DNA of 64,000 nucleotides from a virus. The notes beneath the pieces are model-generated. The model was not told where the DNA came from. It was given only the letters and a program-made list of their open reading frames with translations, and did no database searches. The stretch is taken from IMG/VR virus record IMGVR_UViG_3300005264_000010, positions 1 to 64,000 of that record; one strand, given 5' to 3'. A program made the position numbers and the translations under genes. The stretch's first letter is position 1. Every line of letters begins with the position of its first letter. Of the stretch, positions 51,570 to 60,354 are shown one piece after another.

Positions 51570-52742
51570 TTAAATCACCATTATAAGAGATTTCTCACTT
51601 CTTGTAATTCCTGTATATAATAATTTCTTTTTCATTGAATCACTGCCCCATAAATTATTAGCATAAAACAACACTTTACTTGCTGATGATCCTTGAAAAC
51701 TGTGAATTGTTACAGCATAACCATAATTTATCATCTCAACTTTGTTATTGAATATCTGCTTATAAGTAGTATCTCCCGTCATTATATGATCATAACTACA
51801 TTTAATATCTTTAAATACAGCTTCACCAAATCCATTTACTTTAAAATCAAATTTGAATACTGAATCAAATTTAGTCCTATTTACACTATGATCAAAATAA
51901 GTAATATCTTCTTCTCGTGGTTCAGATGAAACAGTACCTATAAGTCCATTTAATAAATATATATCATTTTTCTTATTATATAATTCCCAATTATTTTTCT
52001 TACAAATTATTTTATCACCAATAACTGGATATGGAGAAGTGATACCTTTTAATTGTCTAATTTTTTGATTTAGAAAATTTCTTGCTTTATTTGTAGATAC
52101 TAATATTTGGTCAGCTTTTAGTAATATATCATCATTGTTTAAATTGTTCAATACCCGAACATCCTTACTATATTTACCTGCTCTAAGTTCTTGATTGTTT
52201 AACACCATTTGTGATAATGTAATTATTGCACTTTCTTTACTTTGTCTAGTAATTTCAGACATTCTAAAATTTGGTGTATCAAACATAGATTTATCAGCTC
52301 CGATTGGTGGAAGCTGATTACTATCACCCACAAATAATATTTTAACTTTAAATGATAATAAATCTTCAATTATCTCTTTTGACGCCATTGAGCTTTCATC
52401 TATTATAATTAGTTTGATACTTGCTAATTCACCTCTATCTTTCAATCTAAAATCAACACTTCCGTCATTCTTTGGGATCGCCATATAAATAAGTTTATGT
52501 ATGGTACTCGTATTAGTAATTCCTTTAGATTTCATTACTAAACTAGCTTTTCCTGTAAATGAAGCAAACATTGTATTATCTTCAATTCCTAAATCTTCAC
52601 TAATTATTTTAAGTATAGTAGTTTTTCCACTACCAGCAACACCATCCAAAATGAAAATTTGTCTATCTGATTTTTTATACCAAGTTACAATATTTTTCAT
52701 TGCACCTTTTTGATCTTCAGTTAGTTCAAATTCTTTAATCAT
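51570..52742 (-). CDS. dda: DNA helicase (T4 Dda-like)
   Basis: 390 residues, UvrD/RecD-like superfamily 1B. Walker A GVAGSGKTT (K40), then FTGKASLVMKSKG, Walker B IIIDESSMAS, FVGDSNQLPPIG, and C-terminal AVTIHSFQGSSASKV and YTGITRSEKSL. T4 Dda (439) starts origin-dependent replication and moves protein blocks. Start at 52742 (MIKEFEL) preferred over 52757, because it falls in an ATGATTAA overlap with the previous gene. Confidence 0.85.
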   Translation of the reverse strand: MIKEFELTEDQKGAMKNIVTWYKKSDRQIFILDGVAGSGKTTILKIISEDLGIEDNTMFASFTGKASLVMKSKGITNTSTIHKLIYMAIPKNDGSVDFRLKDRGELASIKLIIIDESSMASKEIIEDLLSFKVKILFVGDSNQLPPIGADKSMFDTPNFRMSEITRQSKESAIITLSQMVLNNQELRAGKYSKDVRVLNNLNNDDILLKADQILVSTNKARNFLNQKIRQLKGITSPYPVIGDKIICKKNNWELYNKKNDIYLLNGLIGTVSSEPREEDITYFDHSVNRTKFDSVFKFDFKVNGFGEAVFKDIKCSYDHIMTGDTTYKQIFNNKVEMINYGYAVTIHSFQGSSASKVLFYANNLWGSDSMKKKLLYTGITRSEKSLIMVI

Positions 52743-52926
52743 TAATACCACCACCAAATATTATTTCATCTCTACATTCTATTTTATTAACATACTCAAT
52801 TAGTTCATTAATCTTATCAACTATAATTGTCATGTTATCATCATTAGATTCTATTAATAATCTACTATTCATTGATATTTTATCATCATTCCCATAAAAT
52901 AAATCATCATTCAATTTATCTACCAT
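52735..52926 (-). CDS. Small acidic helical protein, 63 residues
   Basis: MVDKLNDDLFYGNDDKISMN start, chosen for GAGGAAAG upstream; a longer frame would start at 52941 inside the previous gene. Not recognised. Confidence 0.55.
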   Translation of the reverse strand: MVDKLNDDLFYGNDDKISMNSRLLIESNDDNMTIIVDKINELIEYVNKIECRDEIIFGGGIND

Positions 52927-53113
52927 TTTGTCTTTCCTCATATTGTTCTATTTCATATTCAGCTGCTTTCCAATACTTATCACAAGCACCATCTTCATTT
53001 GTTGGATTTCCTCCAAACATACTTTGCCACTCAGGTGTTGGTGGTGCTATGAATCTGTAGCAAGTTTCTTTTTTAGTACATTCTTTATTACCACACATTG
53101 TTATATCAGCCAT
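52916..53113 (-). CDS. Small cysteine-containing protein, 65 residues
   Basis: MADITMCGNKECTKKETCYR and a later ...GACDKYW: four cysteines in a pattern I recall from small phage proteins. Function unknown. Confidence 0.6.
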   Translation of the reverse strand: MADITMCGNKECTKKETCYRFIAPPTPEWQSMFGGNPTNEDGACDKYWKAAEYEIEQYEERQNGR

Positions 53114-53115
53114 TT

Positions 53116-53277
53116 TTATTTCCTCACTATTTCTTTACAAAATTCTTTATTAAATTTCTTTATATTATAATCAATATAAGTTATATTTATGTATTTGTCA
53201 AGTTCTTTTATTTCTTTTATATCAGCATCTTTAATACTAAATGCTAATGAACTATATTTAAAGCTTATTATGACCAT
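53116..53277 (-). CDS. Small protein, 53 residues
   Basis: MVIISFKYSSLAFSIKDADI start. It overlaps the upstream gene end by ten bases and fills a gap between two genes; its ribosome site is weak. Confidence 0.4.
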   Translation of the reverse strand: MVIISFKYSSLAFSIKDADIKEIKELDKYINITYIDYNIKKFNKEFCKEIVRK

Positions 53278-53669
53278 TCTGATTCCTTATAAGTTTTAAG
53301 TATTCTAACCACATATTTCTTATTAATGTCTATAACATCAATATCTCCATTAGATTTAGTTTCAAAAACAATTTGCACTTTATGAGTATCTTCAATAATA
53401 TCAGTAATACCATTAATATTTATTTCATAATAATCAAACTCATTAGATTCTCCCCTAACAGCAATTTCTACAATAGTCTCATCATAACTAATTTTCTTAT
53501 AAAAGTTAGTACTTGATGTATAGAATATTTCTTTAAATTCTTCTAAAGTTTGATATGCTGTTACCTTATTTAACTTTGATGTATAGCTACTATAATATAA
53601 ACTATCTAAACTACAATTACCATATAACTCATCTATATTCTCTGGTGTGACTTTAATATTAGTGTTCAT
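53268..53669 (-). CDS. Hypothetical protein, 133 residues
   Basis: Acidic, beta-rich; no motif recognised. GAGGTAAAGG before the ATG. Confidence 0.6.
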   Translation of the reverse strand: MNTNIKVTPENIDELYGNCSLDSLYYSSYTSKLNKVTAYQTLEEFKEIFYTSSTNFYKKISYDETIVEIAVRGESNEFDYYEININGITDIIEDTHKVQIVFETKSNGDIDVIDINKKYVVRILKTYKESEWS

Positions 53670-53725
53670 CCTTTACCTCTACTATTTTAATTAAATTTTG
53701 TTTAATACTCTTATTCTATATCTTT

Positions 53726-53947
53726 TCATAATAATTTACCTCTTCTACCATAATTAAATACTTGATCTACTATCTCTTGACTTGCTACTTCATTAAGAAT
53801 AATCCCCAATACATCAATTATATCATCAATTTTTTCTTCTATTCCCTTTTCATTATCACTCATAGTATCATAATTTAACTGATTGTAAATATTGTCTATT
53901 ATTGTTGTTGTTGTTCCATTTTCTAATAATATTATTTTATCACTCAT
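53726..53947 (-). CDS. Hypothetical protein, 73 residues
   Basis: Small acidic helical protein (EKIDDIIDVLGIILNEVASQ). One-base overlap with the SLT gene upstream. Confidence 0.55.
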   Translation of the reverse strand: MSDKIILLENGTTTTIIDNIYNQLNYDTMSDNEKGIEEKIDDIIDVLGIILNEVASQEIVDQVFNYGRRGKLL

Positions 53948-54507
53948 TACATACTCCCTATAACTTTATTTGAATAAATACTTGCGTACGAACTAACTCC
54001 AAAGTATCGCTGTAATGCTACTTCAATATCGTCATATTTTTCTATATAATATTTAAGAACAAAACATCCAGCATCAATACCTTCAACTTCATTAAATAAA
54101 TCATCTTCAACTTCACAAATACCATTTTCAATTAACTTATCTCCCCACACAGAAAACATTACTTGCATCATTCCTTTAGCACCCATAAAACTTTCAGCTT
54201 CTTTATTAAATGAACTCTCATGCTTAATTACAGATAATATTAACATTGGATCAAGTTGATATTTATTACTAATAACATAAACAATTATTGTCCATCTATC
54301 AACTACACTTTTAACATATCTATAATCTAAAAACTCTTCAATGTAAGTATTTATATTAGATAATGTTTTAAATTGAGTTAAACTAGCTGTTTGATAGCTT
54401 AAATCTAAATTGATTTGATTATTACTATTACTTTCAACGTCAATAGTATTTGAACAACTTGATATTGCAAAATAACTTATAGTAATAATTAAAAATAATA
54501 TTTTCAT
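53947..54507 (-). CDS. SLT-type lytic transglycosylase lipoprotein
   Basis: 186 residues. Signal peptide with lipobox AISSC (C18). The SLT domain has YQLDPMLILSVIKHESSFN with catalytic E97, then GAKGMMQVM. It would cut peptidoglycan from the outer-membrane side. It may act in release or entry, or remodel the wall early, since it lies in an early-type operon. Overlaps the upstream gene by four bases. Confidence 0.8.
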   Translation of the reverse strand: MKILFLIITISYFAISSCSNTIDVESNSNNQINLDLSYQTASLTQFKTLSNINTYIEEFLDYRYVKSVVDRWTIIVYVISNKYQLDPMLILSVIKHESSFNKEAESFMGAKGMMQVMFSVWGDKLIENGICEVEDDLFNEVEGIDAGCFVLKYYIEKYDDIEVALQRYFGVSSYASIYSNKVIGSM

Positions 54508-54788
54508 TTATTTACCTTATTAAATTCTAAAATTAGTGTATCACCAACTGAGTAGTTCTTATAAGTAATATATTCAGTATCTCCATCAACATCAGTTACT
54601 ATATACTTATAATTATTGCCATCTTTAGTTTTGCTAGTAATTGTTCTATAATTTTTCTCTTTAGTTTCTGTAAAAGAAGTCTGTATATCACTTTCAATCA
54701 GAGGAATTATAACAAACCACCAAAATATACTAAAGCCAACTGATAATATTATAAATTCAACATCTATAAATCCTTTTTTATTTCTCAT
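54504..54788 (-). CDS. Membrane-anchored protein, 94 residues
   Basis: One hydrophobic segment (FIILSVGFSIFWWFVIIPLI) then a beta-rich outer part with TKDGNNYKYIVTDVDGDTEY. Coupled by ATGA to the SLT lipoprotein, so possibly acting with it at the envelope. Confidence 0.6.
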   Translation of the reverse strand: MRNKKGFIDVEFIILSVGFSIFWWFVIIPLIESDIQTSFTETKEKNYRTITSKTKDGNNYKYIVTDVDGDTEYITYKNYSVGDTLILEFNKVNK

Positions 54789-55300
54789 TACCTAACCCCA
54801 CAGCATTTCTTATACTTCTTACCAGAGTCACAAGCACATTTATCATTTCTACCTTGCTCTTTAATAAACTCAAATCTTATTTTTTCTCCAGAAAGGTGTG
54901 AAATCTCATGTTGGATTATCTGTGCTTCATACCCATCCATATCAGTTGTTAATCTTTGACCATCTATATCAGTAAAAACTAATCTAATTGCTTGATGCCT
55001 TGTAGCAACTAATTGTTTATCACCCCAAGTCATACATTTTTCAATAGTTTGTCTTTTAGTTCCATTATATCTAATTATTTTTGGATTAATGAATACTTTT
55101 GGTTCTTCATAAGCAAGACTAACAAAGAAATTCTTATTAACTCTCTCACCATCTTTTTCAAGTTGATTACAAGCAATAGCTACTGCTTTTCCTTTCAAAG
55201 TTTTAGCATACTCAATTACTTCTTTAATTAGAGGTAAATCATTTTCATAATTTACATCTTCTGCTTTTGGTGTTTGTTCGTTAGCAATAATTTTAAACAT
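54788..55300 (-). CDS. def: Peptide deformylase fused to a SEC-C zinc motif
   Basis: 170 residues. Motif 1 GKAVAIACNQ, motif 2 EKCMTW (C89) and motif 3 HEISH (H131, E132, H135) supply the metal site of peptide deformylase, which removes formyl groups from new proteins. The last 20 residues (CACDSGKKYKKCCG) are a SEC-C zinc motif as found on SecA, not usual on deformylases. Probably adapts the enzyme to ribosomes or SecA; that part is inference. Confidence 0.8.
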   Translation of the reverse strand: MFKIIANEQTPKAEDVNYENDLPLIKEVIEYAKTLKGKAVAIACNQLEKDGERVNKNFFVSLAYEEPKVFINPKIIRYNGTKRQTIEKCMTWGDKQLVATRHQAIRLVFTDIDGQRLTTDMDGYEAQIIQHEISHLSGEKIRFEFIKEQGRNDKCACDSGKKYKKCCGVR

Positions 55301-55331
55301 TTTTATTTCTCCTTTAAATTAACTTACTTGT

Positions 55332-55360
55332 AATATACATAATATATTTAATTAAGTCAT
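55332..55360 (-). promoter_or_regulatory. Sigma70-type promoter, weak -35
   Basis: Minus strand ATGACT (55360-55355), 17-bp spacer, TATATT (55337-55332), upstream of the deformylase gene. Confidence 0.45.
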
Positions 55361-55368
55361 GTCTTTTA

Positions 55369-55557
55369 TTATCTCTTTTTAATCTCGCCATTTCTAGTAT
55401 ATTTTATTTTCTCTTGCTTAATTGGTTGCTTTGTTTGGTCAATTTTAGTATATATTGCAACATATTCAGCTTTACTTAAACCACATCTATCACAACACCT
55501 ATCATCATATAAATGACAATAACAAGCTGGTTTAAAATCTTCTGGATTATTCACCAT
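55369..55557 (-). CDS. Small cysteine-rich protein, 62 residues
   Basis: ACYCHLYDDRCCDRCGLSKA gives five cysteines near the N-terminus, a probable metal site. Overlaps the upstream gene by 11 bases. Not recognised. Confidence 0.55.
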   Translation of the reverse strand: MVNNPEDFKPACYCHLYDDRCCDRCGLSKAEYVAIYTKIDQTKQPIKQEKIKYTRNGEIKKR

Positions 55558-55828
55558 CTATCCCCACCCAAGATTTAGTTTTATCATCATTTATTATAAG
55601 CTCATATTGAGCCTCTTGACCAGATAATATTCTAACTTGACCATTCTTATCACCAATTCCATATATTATAATGAATGATAGAGTCATCAATAACATAGAT
55701 ACTAATAAACTCATTATTGGTGTTGATACATCTGATGATCGCTCCCAATTTTCTTCTTTTGTGCCTATATAAAAAAGTATCATTGACATAAATACCATAG
55801 CCACTACTACTATTATTCCTATTAACAT
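55547..55828 (-). CDS. Membrane protein, 93 residues
   Basis: Two membrane helices (about 3-22 and 38-60) and a C-terminal soluble tail. Function unknown. Confidence 0.6.
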   Translation of the reverse strand: MLIGIIVVVAMVFMSMILFYIGTKEENWERSSDVSTPIMSLLVSMLLMTLSFIIIYGIGDKNGQVRILSGQEAQYELIINDDKTKSWVGIDGE

Positions 55829-55830
55829 TT

Positions 55831-56163
55831 TTATTTCTCCTGTTTAAATTTTGTATAATTCCATTTTAGTAATTCATCAACTGCGTCTTGATAGTTATCA
55901 AATCCTTTGAGATTTATTTTATGTAATTCAGACTCTTGAATTGGACCAACTAAATGATACATACTATCTGACATAAATACTACTGATAATTCTCTATTAT
56001 AAAACATCTCTTGTTTCTCCCTTTTTAGTTTAGCAATAAAGTTATGTGAACGTCCAATTATTCCTGTTGTTATCATTTCAAAGCAAGGGTAGTAAATATC
56101 TCCTACAAAACTACCATTATATTTATTAGTACAATCTTTAACAATACATTCTTTATTATCCAT
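55831..56163 (-). CDS. Hypothetical protein, 110 residues
   Basis: Starts MDNKECIVKDCTNKYNGSFV; mixed fold, no family recognised. Confidence 0.6.
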   Translation of the reverse strand: MDNKECIVKDCTNKYNGSFVGDIYYPCFEMITTGIIGRSHNFIAKLKREKQEMFYNRELSVVFMSDSMYHLVGPIQESELHKINLKGFDNYQDAVDELLKWNYTKFKQEK

Positions 56164-56266
56164 TTAACCACCCCAACGATACTAGTAGAACAAGTAGTAG
56201 TCCTAATATAAAAATTAAAAAATTATGTATTCTTGGGTCAGTTGAGTTTAATAATTTATCTAACAT
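56156..56266 (-). CDS. Membrane miniprotein, 36 residues
   Basis: MLDKLLNSTDPRIHNFLIFI then a leucine-rich membrane helix. GGAG upstream and an eight-base overlap with the next gene. Confidence 0.55.
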   Translation of the reverse strand: MLDKLLNSTDPRIHNFLIFILGLLLVLLVSLGWLNG

Positions 56267-56279
56267 TTTATTTCTCCTT

Positions 56280-56501
56280 TTATTTCATTTGTTTTTCATA
56301 ATTTAATATTTCTTCAAATGTTAGCCATTGAGGTTTCTTATGAGCGGGGAAGAAATTATGTAATTTTTTCATTTCTTCAATTTGCTCTTCTTTAGTATCT
56401 GCCCATAAACATCTCTCACTTTTATTTCCATAATTAAGATAGTAATCACAATCCATTTTAAGTCTTGACAACATCATGTATTTGAATTTTAAGTCTTCCA
56501 T
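56280..56501 (-). CDS. Small early protein, 73 residues
   Basis: First gene after an early promoter. LRKM-type helical start then EEQIEEMKKLHNFFPAHKKP; the EQIxxMxxLxNxxPxxxKP order is common in small phage proteins of unknown role. Confidence 0.6.
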   Translation of the reverse strand: MEDLKFKYMMLSRLKMDCDYYLNYGNKSERCLWADTKEEQIEEMKKLHNFFPAHKKPQWLTFEEILNYEKQMK

Positions 56502-56540
56502 TTTGTTTCTCCTTTGTCTATTTAATTAACTCACAAAAGT

Positions 56541-56569
56541 AATATACGAAACTATTTAATAAAAGTCAA
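56541..56569 (-). promoter_or_regulatory. Sigma70-type early promoter
   Basis: Minus strand TTGACT (56569-56564), 17-bp spacer, TATATT (56546-56541). Confidence 0.75.
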
Positions 56570-56608
56570 GAGAAATATTCATTTAAACTACTTTAAATGT
56601 ACTTTTAC

Positions 56609-57391
56609 TTAAAAATCCTCAAATTTTATTCTATCACTAAGTATATAATTTGATATGAAGTTTATGTTATCAACATCAATTTCAGTAGCGATCCACTTAA
56701 CATAATTTTCTTTACAAGCTAATAACTCCATACCACTTCCAGCAAATGGAATATAAACAGATGAGCCTTGTTTTAAGAATAATTTAATCATTCTATCTGC
56801 AAGTTTTGGATGCTTAGGAGTTAAATGAGCAATATCTTTTTTGACTTCTTTTAACATCTTAGGTGATTTACCAAATCCTAATTCTGGAATATCCCAAACA
56901 GTAGTAAATCTTTTATATTCAGATTTATTAACCATTTGTCCACCTTTCTTAACAACATTAAATGGTCTTTTTTCTTCTGAATATTGATTTTCAGTATTCC
57001 AATTATGTCTATGTCCCTTCTTAGTAAACCATAATATATGCTCTGAAATTTGAAGTGGACCCCTTCTCATTCCAATACCTCTAGTTTTAGCCCAAGTAAT
57101 TGTATCTTGAAATTGAAATTGATCTTTTTTAGTAGTTTTATTATATTGTTCAAAAGCATTAAACCATTCAATTAAACTATTCGATCTACTTCCCATTCCA
57201 CAATGCAATAGTAAGTTACCATCATCTTCTAAAATATTATATAAATCTGAAATAACAACATTATTTAATTCAAAAGTTTCAGCATCCCAATTAGCATTTA
57301 CTACTTTACCAAATGGAGGATCCATAATAATTAGTCCAAATTTTTCTGTTGTTTTTTTAATATAAGTTCTCATATCTTCATTAAATAACAT
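56609..57391 (-). CDS. N4/N6-type DNA methyltransferase
   Basis: 260 residues. Catalytic DPPF (D24-F27) near the N-terminus and AdoMet loop PFAGSGMELLA near the C-terminus give the DPPY-before-FxGxG order of beta-class amino-methyltransferases. The middle has RGIGMRRGPLQISEHILWF. Probably methylates adenine in phage DNA against restriction. It lies directly after the remains of a second methyltransferase. Confidence 0.75.
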   Translation of the reverse strand: MLFNEDMRTYIKKTTEKFGLIIMDPPFGKVVNANWDAETFELNNVVISDLYNILEDDGNLLLHCGMGSRSNSLIEWFNAFEQYNKTTKKDQFQFQDTITWAKTRGIGMRRGPLQISEHILWFTKKGHRHNWNTENQYSEEKRPFNVVKKGGQMVNKSEYKRFTTVWDIPELGFGKSPKMLKEVKKDIAHLTPKHPKLADRMIKLFLKQGSSVYIPFAGSGMELLACKENYVKWIATEIDVDNINFISNYILSDRIKFEDF

Positions 57392-57395
57392 TTAT

Positions 57396-58119
57396 TCACC
57401 CTTTTGATATTTCATAATAATCTTTATCTAGCTCTATTCCTATAAATTTTCTATTTGCATTAACACAAGCAACACCGGTTGTTCCAGAACCCATTGTGAA
57501 ATCCATTACTGTTTCATTTTCATTTGTAAAAGTCTTTACTAAATTTTCCATTAACTTCACCGGCTTTTGTGTTGGGTGAAATTTCTTAACTCCTTTTTGC
57601 TATCTCTATTATACTTCAAAATTGAAATAGGGTAAACTAATGTTGGATCATAATCTTTTGAATGTTTATATACTCCAGAGATAATATTAGTTTCATCTAT
57701 GTTTAAATCGCCTTTCATAGACTTTGGATTTGTAACATTTTTTCTTTTTTTCATTTGCGGATTGTATGTAGGAGTTTTCTTATAAAAAATTGATATATTT
57801 TCATGTACTCTACCAAATTGTTTTTAACTGTAAATGCATTTGTTGGTTTTTCCTTTTGCCAAATAATATCATACCTATAATCTTTAATATTTGAAGTTCT
57901 AAGTAAACTACTAAATGACTCTCCACCAAATAAAACAATCACCCCATTTGGTTTTATTAATTTATTTAATCGTAGCCATATTTTCACCATTATTTAATAT
58001 TTCCATTTACAAGAAGTCGTGCCGTAAGGTGGATCACATATTATCACATCAACTTTAATTCCTTTCTTAATTAGCTTATCCATCTCTGCTAATGTTTCAC
58101 CATGTATTAAATTAAACAC
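57396..58119 (-). pseudogene. Decayed DNA methyltransferase (stop plus two frameshifts)
   Basis: One methyltransferase can be pieced together across frames. VDVIICDPPYGTTSCKW (58119-57995) meets an in-frame TAA. The same frame goes on as WLRLNKLIKPNGVIVLFGGE. A shift near 57810 leads to HENISIFYKKTPTYNPQMKK, and a second shift at the A5GG stretch near 57597 leads to KKFHPTQKPVKLMENL, DFTMGSGTTGVAC and a stop at 57396. It would start at GTG 58119, overlapping the helicase stop. Three independent lesions argue for real decay and not a single error. Confidence 0.8.
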
Positions 58120-59645
58120 TATATATGTCTCCTCTTTTTCTTATAAGTCTCAACTTCAGCACCATGTTCTTTTCTAAATTCCTTTCTTTCCCCATCAGCT
58201 TTTTCACTAATTTTATCTTTAACTTCTTCAAGCTTTTTTAGTGATTTCTTAATCTTCTTTTTAACTTCTGAATTTAGATCAACTAATGATGAATATTTTT
58301 CATTACTACCAATTAGAATATAAGTACCAACAACAGTTCCAAACCTAGTTTTGATAATATTCATTTTAACTATATTATAATAGTCAACACCCATACCAGA
58401 CAAATCAATTTCATTATTCATTGTTTCATCAAGAGGTTTATTCAGATTATAATCATTAAATAACATATCGTCATCACGATATAATTTCTTTAAACCTATG
58501 ATTGCATCTGCAAAACCCCCTAACATAAAAAATTCACCAATATTTTCCATACTAGGATCTTCACCATCTTTTAGTGCTTTCATTCCTTCTCTATTCAACT
58601 GAGCAGAAGTTAATAAAGAAACATTTTCATCATCAATCATTTCTCTAAAATCAATAGTTAATGATTCCATCCAAATATGTTTCTGTAACTTAGTAATTTT
58701 TCTATCAATTGGTCTCATTAAATTTATACTATCAATTATCAATAAATCTGTTTTATAACTATATTTATTTTCTAAATCTTGTAAGTGTTTAGCAACTCTA
58801 TTGGCATCACAACTTGAAGATGGAAAATATTTGATATTAATATTACCAGTTACTGTCTTTCTAGCTTCTTTCCATAAAGCAATATAATCAACATATTCCA
58901 TTTCTTTTGGTGTTAATCTAGTAGTAGCAATTCTTAAAGCAATAGAATCAATTCTTTGTCTAGTCATATTTGTTCTCATTTCACCAGAAACATAAGTTAC
59001 TTTTTTACCTAACATTGCTGATTGAACAGCCAAGAACATTTTAGTCAGTGATTTACCAACATGAGGACCAGATAATATTACAGTCATTGTAGCTTCTGGT
59101 AATCCACCACCTAATAATTTATCAATTGGTTCAAACCCTAATGGTGTTACATTCATTCCATAATCTTTAAATTGATAAGTATCATCTAAAAATAATCCAA
59201 TATCATCATCAAAATCTAAGTCAACTATTTTTCTCATATCAGACTGTAAGTTTTCTAAACTATCTTTCTTATTAACACCATTCAATACATCTGCCGCTTT
59301 CTCAAATAAAACCATTGATAAGTTGTCTTTAATGAACTTTAAAGTCTGTTCCTTTAGATTATTCATAGTAAACTCAAACTTTGCTTTAACTATGTCTTTG
59401 AGTGTACTCTTAAAAGCTTTATAATCCTTTTCATTAAGACTTGTTTCATTTTCTAAATATAATAACAAATCATCTTTTGTTGGAGCAATCTTCTTTTCTT
59501 CATAAAACATTTTCATGAACTTAATTATGTTATTGTAATTATGATCTTTGAATATAAATGGAACTTCCAAAATTGTTGATATTGCTGTTGATCTATACTC
59601 TTTATTTTTTAGTAATTGATTTATAACTACTTTTTCTATATTCAA
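58119..59645 (-). CDS. 41: Replicative DNA helicase (T4 gp41/DnaB-like)
   Basis: 508 residues (T4 gp41 is 475). An N-terminal helical primase-binding domain, then PLGFEPIDKLLGGGLPEATM, Walker A LSGPHVGKS (K198), VTYVSGEM, LLIIDSINLM (Walker B) and TSAQLNREG. RecA-fold hexameric helicase of the lagging strand, partner of the gp61-like primase at 12.2 kb. TTG start with AGGAG ten bases upstream. Confidence 0.9.
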   Translation of the reverse strand: MNIEKVVINQLLKNKEYRSTAISTILEVPFIFKDHNYNNIIKFMKMFYEEKKIAPTKDDLLLYLENETSLNEKDYKAFKSTLKDIVKAKFEFTMNNLKEQTLKFIKDNLSMVLFEKAADVLNGVNKKDSLENLQSDMRKIVDLDFDDDIGLFLDDTYQFKDYGMNVTPLGFEPIDKLLGGGLPEATMTVILSGPHVGKSLTKMFLAVQSAMLGKKVTYVSGEMRTNMTRQRIDSIALRIATTRLTPKEMEYVDYIALWKEARKTVTGNINIKYFPSSSCDANRVAKHLQDLENKYSYKTDLLIIDSINLMRPIDRKITKLQKHIWMESLTIDFREMIDDENVSLLTSAQLNREGMKALKDGEDPSMENIGEFFMLGGFADAIIGLKKLYRDDDMLFNDYNLNKPLDETMNNEIDLSGMGVDYYNIVKMNIIKTRFGTVVGTYILIGSNEKYSSLVDLNSEVKKKIKKSLKKLEEVKDKISEKADGERKEFRKEHGAEVETYKKKRRHI

Positions 59646-59647
59646 AT

Positions 59648-59954
59648 TTATTTCTCCTCTTTAATCTTATCAAATAATAATTCTAAATATCTCCAACTAT
59701 CTAAAATCATAATATCTTTTTCATTAAATTTAACTATAACATTACCAATTTGTAATATTCTCAATTCCAAATAGTGTATTTGATGTTTATATAGTAGTCA
59801 TTTCAGTTGTATCACCAAAAAGATATTTAGGTGTAACTTCTTTAATATATTCATAACAACTATATCCGTCCATGAAATCAATTATCTCTTGATTATTGCA
59901 TCCGTCAAACAATAGTGTTTCTATTTTGATTTCTTTAGTTTTATAATTTTCCAC
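59648..59954 (-). pseudogene. Small gene broken by one frameshift
   Basis: VENYKTKEIKIETLLFDGCN...FGDTTEMTTI (GTG at 59954 to a stop at 59787) continues in the next frame as YKHQIHYLELRILQIGNVIV...DSWRYLELLFDKIKEEK, ending at 59648. The join at ATATATAAA suggests a short indel. Intact, it would be a small early protein of about 100 residues. Two separate small genes are possible but the second lacks a good start. Confidence 0.45.
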
Positions 59955-60352
59955 CAGTTACTCCATGTTATGCCATATATATTCACTATCTTTTTACTTT
60001 CATCCATAAATATACTAAAACCTACAAACAATATAATATATAAAATGAATATTGTCAACCCAATTAAAATTTTCCATCCTTGATCTCCTCCACCATCATA
60101 ATATGGTCTATTAACTATATCTCCAGCTTCACATATTGGTGATACTTTAAACACCTCTCCATATTCATTTACACCATAGAATACAGGCATATTGCTTATT
60201 CCATTATCACCGTACTCAAATGATTCAATTACTTTCACCAATTCTTCTTGTACAAAATATTCACCTCTTCCATCATCCAATGTTGAATATAAGTAATGAG
60301 TTGAGATTATAGTTAGTATAATTATTAGTAAAGCTGTTATTATTCCTTTCAC
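59921..60352 (-). CDS. Membrane protein with two helices, about 143 residues
   Basis: GTG start at 60352 preferred over an ATG at 60370, because GGAGG lies five bases before it and the protein then starts with a membrane helix (KGIITALLIIILTII). A second helix lies at about 100-120. Function unknown. Confidence 0.6.
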   Translation of the reverse strand: MKGIITALLIIILTIISTHYLYSTLDDGRGEYFVQEELVKVIESFEYGDNGISNMPVFYGVNEYGEVFKVSPICEAGDIVNRPYYDGGGDQGWKILIGLTIFILYIILFVGFSIFMDESKKIVNIYGITWSNWWKIIKLKKSK

Positions 60353-60354
60353 AA

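Noticed and set aside
53180-53215. TTGACA-like box inside the small gene at 53116
   Set aside because: No TATATT at the right spacing on the same strand; it lies within coding sequence.
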